Position numbers and translations under genes: made by a program. The notes under the pieces were generated by a model. That model was not told the DNA's origin and did not search any database. It worked only from the letters and a program-made list of their open reading frames with translations. 64,000 bases of DNA from Papiliotrema nemorosa. Lineage: Eukaryota > Basidiomycota > Tremellomycetes > Tremellales > Rhynchogastremaceae. Positions 43,645 to 53,093 of the stretch are shown here, piece by piece (position 1 is the first letter of the stretch; each line of letters begins with the position of its first letter). The stretch spans positions 744,001 to 808,000 of the forward strand of contig JASKOT010000003.1 of NCBI GenBank assembly GCA_032158125.1, in the 5' to 3' direction.

Positions 43645-46600
43645 CTACGTCTCCGAATCAGACAGGCTGATAGCTCGTTTGCTCGACATGCCATTTTTCC
43701 CCACTTGACCACTCGCAGAGCCTCTGACAACCTTCCATCCATTCTCTCTGTCACTGCTTCCATCGTAAGAGTCATTCTCGTCATTGTCGTCACTCATACC
43801 CGCCATGGCTTCATGATAATCGTCACCGTCGTCTTCCGCATCTTCATGTTCACCCGCATTCCGTTCGAGTTCGTCATCATCATCACCATCGTCAGGTACC
43901 GTCATTGCCAACTTGGTGTTCGTCTTTGGCCGTGTCTTCCCGCCTTTCTCGTTATTCGCCGTCTGATCATCTTCCTCGTCGATATCAACCACTTTCTTCT
44001 CTGCCTTCTTTCTGGCCTTCTTGGGCTTAGCATCTGGGTTGGGAAAAGTACACTCGATCTTGATCCCGGCAGTACCACTTTCCACATCATGGCGGCTCAA
44101 GCGGGAAAGTCGGACTGCTTCCTTTCCGGGTTGGATGTACACGTTGACCGAATCTACGCTGTCAGCCTCAATTCCATTGCTCCAGGCTATGGACTGACAC
44201 GCTGTTGCGGAGTAATCTGATTATCAGCCGGGACCGACGCGGAAGGGGAGCAACCCACACTCGCGGATGTATCCGCCTAAAGTTAGATGTATCAGCAGGG
44301 TCTCAACGTCCTGCAAGTCAGCTGGAGTCATTGTCCACCTGCGAGTCCAGGCCTACATCCTTGTTCATTGTGATTTTGCCCCCGATGAGGCTTTCCAGGT
44401 CCACAGCGCCCTTCTCTGGCTCGACTCTTTTACGCTTGCCCGTAGAAAGCATAGAAAAGCTTCCACCTCCCAGCCCTCTGACGAGATACGCGGCGTTGGC
44501 CAACGTGACCCTACCATCGTACCTCTCGACCTCTTGCAGCACCCGCAAGATCTTCCACGACTCGATAGTGACGTCTTTTGTGACGATACTCGACGGGTCT
44601 CGAACGCAATTATCACAAATGCCACATGTCGTGATTTTCCCGCCCGATGCAGCCAATGCATCTGCATTGTCCCATGCAGCCGCGGACAATTGAGTACTGG
44701 CAGAAAAGTACTGCTCTGTAAGTGAGGTCTCACGATGCATTGCAGCAGCTCACCTTTGCGAAAGCGACCTTACGGCACGTCTTCAGATCCTGCGCGAAAC
44801 GCAACATCTCCTGCACTCAAGTTCAGCATATTCACATCCACAGGAGACTTACGCTTGCTACTTCCGTCCACATCGTTGTAAACCATGGAAGCTAATTTCG
44901 AGGCATCTTGACCTCGATAGAACAAGACGCAGTCGCTATCTTGACCATCTCTGCCAGCACGACCCGTCTCCTGGTAGTATCCTTCTAACGTCTTGGACAT
45001 CTGGCACATTTAGTCTCAGTGGGCTGCTAAAATGCTCACAGAATGATCTGCACTCGTGAGCAAGTCGATCGCAGCCCGTAGAATACTACTTACGGATGAC
45101 ATATCGGACATCTCCCTTGTCGATGCCCAGACCGAAGGCAATCGTCGCGCAAATACAGCTTGATGTCAGTCATAGTCCGCCGTGAAGAAAGGAGGCGTAC
45201 TTCACTCTACCCTTTCTCCAATCTAGGTGAATTCGCTCCTTTTGCCATTCATCAATCCCGGCATGATAGACTCCGGTCTAGGATTGTGAGCATTCTCCTG
45301 CTGCATTCGCATAAGAAGCATACCTTGATTGTGCCTTTCGAATACTCTGTCAGCTGATCCGCGACAGTCTCAGCATCCTAGGGATCAGACCGCTATTTCA
45401 CGCTCTAGTCTCACCTTCTTGCTGAAGCAGTAGATGATACCGCTCGCTCCTCTGGGTTGTCAGTGGTCTCACCCGGTGCTGTCAACACACGGATGATTCT
45501 CGTTGATCCATTCGCTCATCTTGGCGACCGCAGTCTTAGCATTAGATGCTTTGGGTATAACTTTGTAGTGCAGGTTCGGTCTGAACAAGGGAGCCGAGAA
45601 GAAGACTGTGCCAGAAGCATTGGCGGCTGTCGGTCAGTGCTTTCTGAATGGAATCGATTCGCACCTCGTCCATCTGTAATTGGAGAAAGCCGTAGAATCT
45701 TAAGGAGATCAGGCATTGTCTTCGAGCTGAGTGTAGCAGTCTGTCGTCAAAATTGACGAAGTGCAGGAGCGTCGCAACGTACCACAGCCTGAATCGGCAC
45801 TCGAGGAAACAGCGTTTTTAAAGATGAGAGCTTCTTGTAATCGGGTCGAAAATCGTGTCCCAGCTGACTACAACAGTGCGCCTCGTCTGAGCAGTCAACT
45901 GTGCCCTTGCTTCCAGCTCACCGATCACAAAGCGTTCTAATTATCAGCGAGATGCAAACACATTGTGAAACACCTCACTCAGCCGTCCGCTAGCGTTTGC
46001 ACGTTCCAGAACGGACATCAGTCTTTTCGATTTTGAGACCTTTTCTGGCTGCAGTATGAATGGTCGCTTGAGTCAGTCCGACTCACAGTCAAATAGACCA
46101 GCTAGACGTCAGGCCTACTCGCAGTTCAAATCCGTCCGACTCGAAGCTCACCTTGAGTTCCTTGCCATTCGATCTCGGTCCATCTTGGATTCTTTCGTAA
46201 ATATCGCTCTGTTCGGCCTTCGAGGTGGATCCAGTGAGCATCTGTTTAGTTAGCATGTAATACATTCATCCACTCACGGCACACTCCACTCCGAGCTCCT
46301 TGAGAGCTCGTACCTGATCCCAGATCAGAGCAAGCAACGGGCTGATGACCACTGTCAATCCTTTGGCTCCTGCTATAGCGGGAAGTTGGTATGTCAGACT
46401 CTTCCCTCCGCCGGTCGGCATGACACAAACGATATCCCTTCCGTCCATCGCAGCGTTGATCACCCCTTCCTGACACAGTCGGAAAGATGTGAGACCGAAT
46501 GTCTTCTTCAGAACGGACATGACAGCTGGCGACCACGGGAAAGAAGATGATTGATAGTCTGTGCCATTGCTTTTGCCGGTGTGACCTGAACTTGAAATGG

Positions 46601-47098
46601 TCGAGGATGATGGCAGGATCGGTTGGCGGGACAAGGATGATAGTTGAGCTTCCAGTGTCTTACGTTCGGCAGCGAGCGAAGTGTGTAGCTGTTGTAACGG
46701 CTCAAGCTGTTCCACAACTGATTTTATCTGGGCCGTCAGTCTCGTTGATCTTGGCAAGTAAGATTCATCCTGAGAAATGTTGAAAAGTAGCTCACCTCGG
46801 CGTCCAGTTTGCTCAGCTTGATCCGGATAGCATCCTTTGCACTGAGTCCTGCATCGTCCCCATCATATGCTTCGTGCTTGACGGTGTATGGAGGAGCATG
46901 TCTCCTTGATCCCTTTGCCGCTATAGTATCATGATCATCCTCGTCTGATTCGATGACAATCGGGTTATTGGCTGATTGAGTAGGAGGTCGGGAGGAAGAA
47001 TTGCCATCTCGCATACGGCTTTCAGAGGACGAGGGATCCCTTGGGGAGCCTTTCTCAAAAGCATATTCGCCTCTGAGATCATTCAGGATGCCCACCAT
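43645..47098 (-). CDS. RecQ-family DNA helicase, RECQ1-like, 20 exons including four microexons
   Basis: 3'-5' DNA helicase. Exons (minus): 47098-46796, 46727-46278, 46241-46152, 46101-46087, 46048-45979, 45936-45922, 45886-45783, 45740-45665, 45626-45491, 45451-45415, 45377-45324, 45277-45201, 45158-45094, 45047-45040, 45000-44853, 44815-44754, 44710-44357, 44310-44259, 44216-44199, 44153-43645; 880 aa, all phases consistent. N-terminal coiled coil ([17 protein letters not shown]), motif 0 [14 protein letters not shown], Walker [20 protein letters not shown] in [40 protein letters not shown], zinc cysteines in [10 protein letters not shown] and CGICDNC, winged helix near the C-terminus and an acidic tail. 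No HRDC domain. The layout matches RECQ1 rather than Sgs1/BLM. An invariant Trp after CSQ is Leu here. Confidence 0.92.
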
Positions 47099-47369
47099 GG
47101 CCTGTGGGCCAATCCGGGTTATGGTCTAGGCGAGTATATGTTGGATAGGGAGTCATGTCGAAAGTAACAAATTCCGGTTGACGTGTATAGGGGGGCTCCT
47201 GTTCCAACGGACAGTATACCCACGTGGCGGCGAGGCGTCTTTCAGGTCGATCCCAGTTCCAACTTTTCTGACCAGCTCAATCAATAACATCTGCTGTTGC
47301 CCGACAGAGGTAACACCCATCTTAACAAGTTCTCCAGCTGGTCTATCCACGAGGACTGCCGTATCAACA
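47099..47369. promoter_or_regulatory. Bidirectional promoter of the RecQ helicase and NCL1
   Basis: Start codons are 271 nt apart and point outward. No TATA box. GC-rich stretches such as CCCACGTGGCGGC (about 47218-47230) include a CACGTG E-box. Confidence 0.4.
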
Positions 47370-50366
47370 ATGGCCCGACACAGAAAGGCAAAGGGAGCCA
47401 AGCAAAACCTGGCAAGTCAGCTCATACCCCTAGACCGACAATTTCTGACGCCTTCAGTGGCCGGCTAGGGCGCAGAGAGATGCCAAGAGGGAGGCTCAGG
47501 AGAAGAATGGAGAGTGGCTTCCTTCAGACCCCTTAGTCAAGCAGAATGATCTGTTTGACGAGTATTACAAGGTATATACTTTTGCATGACTGGAGCGCGT
47601 GTACTTACACCTCCAGGTGCAGCAGATTGTATCAGAGGAGGAATTCCCGGTCATGGTTGAGACTTTGCGACAAGATCTGCCTACTACCTTCAGAGTCACT
47701 GGTTCGCGAGCGTGAGCTTTGAGATCCATCATACGACGCATGATAGCTTACGTGCAGCCATGCGGAGGGCATAAACGACCTGATCAAAGAACGATACATG
47801 CCTACTTTACAGAAGACCGAGTGGGACGGCAAAGTCTACGATCCTCCAACACAGATTCCTTGGTACCCTGGAAAGTTGGCTTGGGAGTTGTCCGCCCCGA
47901 AAAGGGTGGTCAGGAAGACGGAGCCGTACAAGCACTTTCAAAAGTTCCTAGTGGGCGAGACTGAGGTGGTAAGTATGATTGAGTTTGCTCAGACCATCCT
48001 TAGCTGACATTCAGGGAAACTTGAGCAGACAAGAAGCTGTCTCCATGATCCCTCCTTTGCTCATGGACGTCAAGCCGCATCATCACGTAAGAACTTGGCC
48101 GGGATCGCTGGTTGATGCTGATCCCTCAGTGCTTGGACATGTGTGCAGCCCCTGGATCGAAGGTCAGTGTCTTTCGCGGCGTAAGAGCATCTGTACTCAC
48201 TTGCTAGACCGCTCAGATCATCGAAGCCCTCAATCCTCACGATGCCGAATCTTCAGGATTGCTGATAGCCAATGATTCCGACTACAAGCGAACGCACATG
48301 TTGGTCCACCAAACAGGCCGGCTGCCAAGCAAGGGCCTGATGGTCACGAATCTGGATGCCGGTATGTCTAAGCACAGAAATCCGACTATCGTGACTGATC
48401 ATAGCCTACATTCCGCACATACACCTCGGAGACGGAAAGAAACTCGAATTTGACCGAATCTTGGCAGATGTCCCGTCAGTACAGCTTTCCCTTTCATCTC
48501 TCTAGCTGACCATTCAGATGTAGCGGAGACGGCACGATGAGGAAGAACATGGAGATCTGGAAGAAGTGGGGAGCCAACGACGGAAACAGTCTGCACTCGT
48601 CAGTATGGAGGCTTGGATTGGACGCTGAAACGTAGGCTGCAGCTGCGTATCTTGGACCGAGCCATGCGAGCTCTAAAGCCTGGTGGAAGGCTTGTCTACT
48701 CGACGTGTTCTTTCAACCCATTGGAGAACGAGGCTGTTGTGGCTGCTGCACTGAACGCCTATCCTGGTGCGTAGCGCCTGCGACTATTGAGCTTCGAAGA
48801 CTGACAATAGGCAAATTCAAGCTTGTCGATGTCTTAGATCAACTTCCGGAATTGAAGAGGCGTCCGGGACTGACAAAGTGGAAGGTGGCCACGCAGACCA
48901 GTAGCAGCGAAGGCAAGAAGCTCGTCTGGCACGATACCTTTGAGGAGTACGAGAAGGTGTACGAGGAGCAATTCGGAGCCGCCGACGAAAAGGACAAGGA
49001 CAAGAAGCGCCCCTTGCCGTCCACTGCCTGGCCTCCTGCCAATGCCACCGAGCTCGGGTTAGAACACTGGTGAGCGGTGACCCTGTATGCTTTGGACTTG
49101 TACTGATTGTAGCCTGCGACTGGTACCCCATGATCAGAATACTGGAGGCTTCTTCGTGTGTGTCTTGTCGAAAGGAGAAGATGCGATCATCGAGGAGCCA
49201 GCTGCCGATTTGCCGGAAGTTCCGCCCATGGAGGACGTGGAAGTGGCGGACGAGGGCGGATCATCTCGACTGAAGAGAAGCGGAACTCCTTCTGGCCTCG
49301 AGGGATCCGAGTCTGGTACGAAGCGTGCCAAGGTGGATGGCGCGGACGACGCGGATGAGGAACAGACTCCTGGGGATGCTGCAAAGACAGAGGAGACCGT
49401 CGCTTCGGCAGCAGGCAAGAAAGCTGCTCCGGTCAAGCAAAAGCGTGTGAAGAGGGATCTATCGTTCCGAGAGGATCCGTACTCTTTTATCCAGCCTGAC
49501 CATGTCGAAGTTGGCAAAATATCGTATGTTCCGGTATAGATCCCGGGGAAAAATCCCACTGCTAACGCCCTTAGTAAATGGTTCCAGTTCGGTGACGAAT
49601 TTCAACGCGACAAGCTGCTTGTCCGAAATGACAACGGTGAACCGCTGAGAACCATTTACCTGGTCAACGAGACTGCCAAGGCCATCATCAACAACAACGA
49701 CTACACAAGGTTACGACTAATCTCTGCCGGTGTCAAGGGCTTTGTTCGGCAGGACTCGTCCAAGAGGACAGACATTACTTGCAAATGGCGAATCCCGGTC
49801 GAGGGTATTGACGACCTTGTCCCTCTGCTCCCTAAGGACACCATTGTCGACGCCACGTTGGACGAGCTGAAAATCTTCCTCAAGGAAATGTACCCTCCCG
49901 TAAGACAAGTGGACTCCTTGAATGCCCACACGAGACAGCTGACCAATCAGGTGGAACGTTTCTCCGAATCAGCTAGGGAGTGGATGAGCAAGTTGGAGCT
50001 GGGCAACCTCATAGTCCGATTCGAACTGGGTAAAAGTGAAAGTGGCAGGCGAGTTGTCTGCTTGGATGGCAGATATACAGCTGACTGTGCAGATCACGAG
50101 AATCAATGATCCTGCCTGTTTGGAAAGCGTCAACCTCGATGTCACTGTTGATTGACAAAAAGGAGAAGTCGTAAGTTCCACCTGTATCAGTATCTTGAGA
50201 CATATTGACGAGCAGAACACTATCAATTCGGCTCTTCGATGAGGACATTACTCCCACCTCTCAGCCGCAAGGTAAGGATGCCAAGAAGAACGATAGCGCA
50301 GAGAGCAGTGAGGCAGAAACGAAGGAGTCGTCTGTGCAGGACGAGGAAGAGCAGATGAACGTCTAG
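47370..50366 (+). CDS. NCL1: tRNA (cytosine-5)-methyltransferase Ncl1/Trm4 (NSUN2)
   Basis: SAM-dependent methylation of C5 in tRNA cytosines. Fifteen exons: 47370-47411, 47458-47571, 47617-47711, 47758-47968, 48015-48086, 48130-48162, 48208-48361, 48405-48474, 48518-48598, 48636-48766, 48811-49069, 49113-49523, 49575-50029, 50101-50170, 50216-50366; 782 aa. Motifs: basic N-terminus [16 protein letters not shown] site [31 protein letters not shown], motif [15 protein letters not shown], catalytic [15 protein letters not shown] (both cysteines present). Next come an acidic linker with Lys-rich patches, then the C-terminal RNA-binding-like part and acidic end. Intron 1 has a GC donor (GCAAGT). 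The 71 nt intron 13 must end at GATCACGAG to keep frame. Confidence 0.94.
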
Positions 50367-50629
50367 ACGTTGGTGACGATAATGCTGCTGCGAGCACTGC
50401 TCGGTGAACCCACAGGGTCATCTCACACAGGCATCAGCGGTACCTCTTTATGCATCATGACTCGCCCTTGCGCCGTGGAAGTCTCGCCAAGCACCGAACA
50501 TACTACCCTTATGTCAAAACAGTCACACTCCGCCTTAATCACGCTACTCGAGTACTTGGCAATTTGATCCACTTTCGCCAACCCAGTCTCAAACGACAAA
50601 ATAAGCGTTTCAACATGCGACCATGGAGT

Positions 50630-51367
50630 CTACCATGGCGGATCATCCATCCAAGCCTTAGTTGGCGCCAGAAGTGTGTCGAGACTTTCGCGTTGCGGTC
50701 TGCAATGCTTCAGCAGCCCGTCAATGAGTTCTCGAGAACGTCGCTCGGCTGACGCTTCTTGCACCTTGTCATTCCACGCCTGACTCGACTTGATAAATGT
50801 CTCGAGGTCTCTCTCCAGTCTTTCTGAGACTTCTCCAGCGTGTCGGACAGCCGTCGCTCGAGATGTTTTGTTGCCCTTTTTCCAAGTTGTCTCGGAAGGA
50901 CAGTCAGGATCCCAAGTTGAAGGTAAGCTGGGCTCTTCGGCAGATGTCCCGCAAGAAAAGTCCAGATTGGAGTTGTCAATTCTTGAATTTTGTCTCCTGA
51001 GAACATCAAGATATTTCTTTGCATTGGTACTGGCCTTCGTCAAGCTCGTTTGCCAGATCATTCCATGCGGGTGAGGCATGGTGTCAACGTCAGAAAGAGA
51101 GCGATCGGTGAGTTGAGAGTGTGCCGACATGAGCTTTGCGATAGATTGTCGGACAGCCATTGCCATCCCCGCATTTTGTTTTCCACGCTCGCCAGAGTCT
51201 GCACTCATGTTGCAAGCTTCGATGGACATGGCGAGCTCATTGGCATCTGTGATGACTTGCTCACTCTGATCTTGAAGACTTTTATACTCTCCGGCAGTTG
51301 TAGTGTGGAGATCGGAAGAGGGTTTGTCAGTCAAACTGGATGATTGAGTTGGAGTGTGAGACTTCAT
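50630..51367 (-). CDS. Intronless orphan gene, coiled-coil protein of unknown function
   Basis: A single open frame of 245 codons from ATG 51367. No family recognised. The protein is Ser/Thr-rich at the start, then contains predicted amphipathic helices with many Gln, Glu and Lys (for example EYKSLQDQSEQVITDANELA and RLERDLETFIKSSQAW), and no signal peptide or membrane segment. A TATATATA box at 51432-51439 on the opposite side of the start, about 65 nt upstream, and a repeat-rich upstream region make transcription plausible. It stands out for lacking introns. It could be a real young gene or a chance frame; its length and coherent helices favour a gene. Confidence 0.5.
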   Translation of the reverse strand: MKSHTPTQSSSLTDKPSSDLHTTTAGEYKSLQDQSEQVITDANELAMSIEACNMSADSGERGKQNAGMAMAVRQSIAKLMSAHSQLTDRSLSDVDTMPHPHGMIWQTSLTKASTNAKKYLDVLRRQNSRIDNSNLDFSCGTSAEEPSLPSTWDPDCPSETTWKKGNKTSRATAVRHAGEVSERLERDLETFIKSSQAWNDKVQEASAERRSRELIDGLLKHCRPQRESLDTLLAPTKAWMDDPPW

Positions 51368-51924
51368 AGTCGAGTAAGCGAGTGTAAATTGAGAATTGAA
51401 TGTCAAGCACGACGTATGCTGAGCCCGTTCTTATATATACAACAAGAGCAGTTCATCGAATGACTTCTACCCTGATCAAACAACACTCATCAAAGGACAC
51501 TCATTCTCCAAAAGGAGGCGGTTTGAAAGGAATCGAGGGTCGCTGGCGTTAGAGCAGGTCGACGTGGTGTGTTTCACCACGAATCATATAAATCATATAT
51601 CGTCGCTCCTTTCATCTTTCTCGAAGAGGGGGATTCGCAAAGAATCGAGGGTCGCTGACATCGACGTTTGATTTTTCAACACTGAGTTGGTGTGGTCGCT
51701 CCTTTCGGACTCCATCGGACTCCACTGAATTGGAACCTGTTAGCTCGATCTTAGAGATCCCAGCTAGAAAACCCTGAGACGGTCATGCTGAGTCGCAGGT
51801 CATCCAAGCTGTAGGTCATCGCTTAGAAAGATTCTGATTCGAGCGAATGCATGTTGGTTGCCTATCCTTCTAGACGTCCGACTTTTTGCGTTATCCTTCC
51901 ACTACCTTGTCCACGTTCTATCGT
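51368..51924 (-). promoter_or_regulatory. Upstream region of the orphan gene with short direct repeats and a TATA box
   Basis: Read toward the orphan gene. Contains a TATATATA element (51432-51439), a 15 bp direct repeat AATCGAGGGTCGCTG (51531-51545 and 51643-51657), a 12 bp repeat GTCGCTCCTTTC (51602-51613 and 51695-51706), a tandem 9-mer AATCATATA (51582-51599) and a tandem CGGACTCCAT-type decamer near 51706-51725. Repeated short words in one upstream region suggest binding-site clusters. Confidence 0.45.
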
Positions 51925-52789
51925 CTAGACTGGAGGCAATGACGATCCCTCCTTCTTTGGTGGGACGACGTAGGTCTACCATCAGCATACGGGGAACAAG
52001 TCTAAGACGAATGATGACTCACCTGCTCTCCACCCTTTCCGTTCTCCCAGACTTGGTATTTGCTAGACGGTCAGCATATAGTGTGTAAATGGTGCAGTCT
52101 GATGGTCTTCTATCCTCTTTTCCACCCATGACAAGGCTTTCCAGACGAGATTCCCCGATTCCCCTACGCAACCAAATATCCGCGATGGCTCTCAGTCTCG
52201 CAGAGTTCACCAGTTGACGTTGGCCGCCTCGCTTGCACCCTTTCAACAATGGCAACATCTGATCCGCCGTGCCCGTCCTGGCAAAGAAACCACACCAAGA
52301 CTCCACAAACAGGATTATCTTCCGAAACCATTCCACTCGACGGACGCATCCCATCCCATATTTGAAGTTGAACAAAAACGGCAGAACACTCACACTCCAA
52401 TTTGAGCTCGCTTCTCAGCGGCGACTCGTTCCGTCTCTCCGAGAGCTTGTCGGAGTGCCCTAGAGGCAACTTGGGTGTATTTGTTCCATCTGCAATATCG
52501 AAAAGAACCAACAATGATTAGTCCAAGTTGAAGTTTATCGCGAGCAAAGCAAATCGATCCGGCAGGATAATGGAATAGACACGCAAGTGTGAGTATTCAC
52601 AGTCGACATGTATGAGAAGAAGCGGGAATGTCGCGAACAGAACAATGTAGTCGTCGAATGATTTAGGAGGCGTGGGTTTGCGTAGAGTAGTTGAACAAGG
52701 AAGATATGATCAGCGACCCAAACTTTTCCTCGTTTCCCTTCCAAGTCGAGCTCTTCTACTCACGACATGAATTGACGCCAGGTAGACAT
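51925..52789 (-). CDS. ATP15: Mitochondrial ATP synthase F1 subunit epsilon
   Basis: Small subunit of the central stalk of F1Fo ATP synthase in the mitochondrial matrix. Exons (minus): 52789-52764, 52489-52394, 52062-52023, 51975-51925; 70 aa, the usual length of 60-75. After splicing the protein reads MSTWRQFMSWNKYTQVASRA, then LRQALGETERVAAEKRAQ, then KYQVWENGKGGEQ, the order seen in fungal epsilon subunits (MSAWR, NKY, R-LK, R--A--R, WENGK-GE). No ORF longer than 33 codons holds it, so frame scans miss it. Two of its three introns are 274 and 331 nt, six to eight times the local norm, so 75% of the transcript's coding span is intron. Confidence 0.88.
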
Positions 52790-53093
52790 GATGGGCTGAG
52801 ATGGATGGATACGTGAAGTCGTGACTCGATAGCAGCAGTTCCGCCTTGCACCAACAGCGAGCAGGCGCTCCCGGCCGACTACGGGATGAGAAGGGGCAGG
52901 GAAGGGGGGTCGGGTGGCGATATTTCCGAAAACGCCGTCCCTCACCCAAATGACTCGAATCGCATTGTGGCACCTTTGACCTCTGTCCTCCTGCTGGTCA
53001 TCGCCAATGCATGGAATTATATAGTCAGAAGACATCTATGGAACCTGAGCATGAGAGTCGCCAGGGGCATTACCGCCATTCAACAAAGCCTCG
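52790..53093. promoter_or_regulatory. Intergenic region between ATP15 start and the CSC1 stop
   Basis: A 304 nt interval; the two genes are on the same (minus) strand, so it holds the CSC1 3' end and the ATP15 promoter. It is rich in CGG/CCG words with no clear TATA box. Confidence 0.35.
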
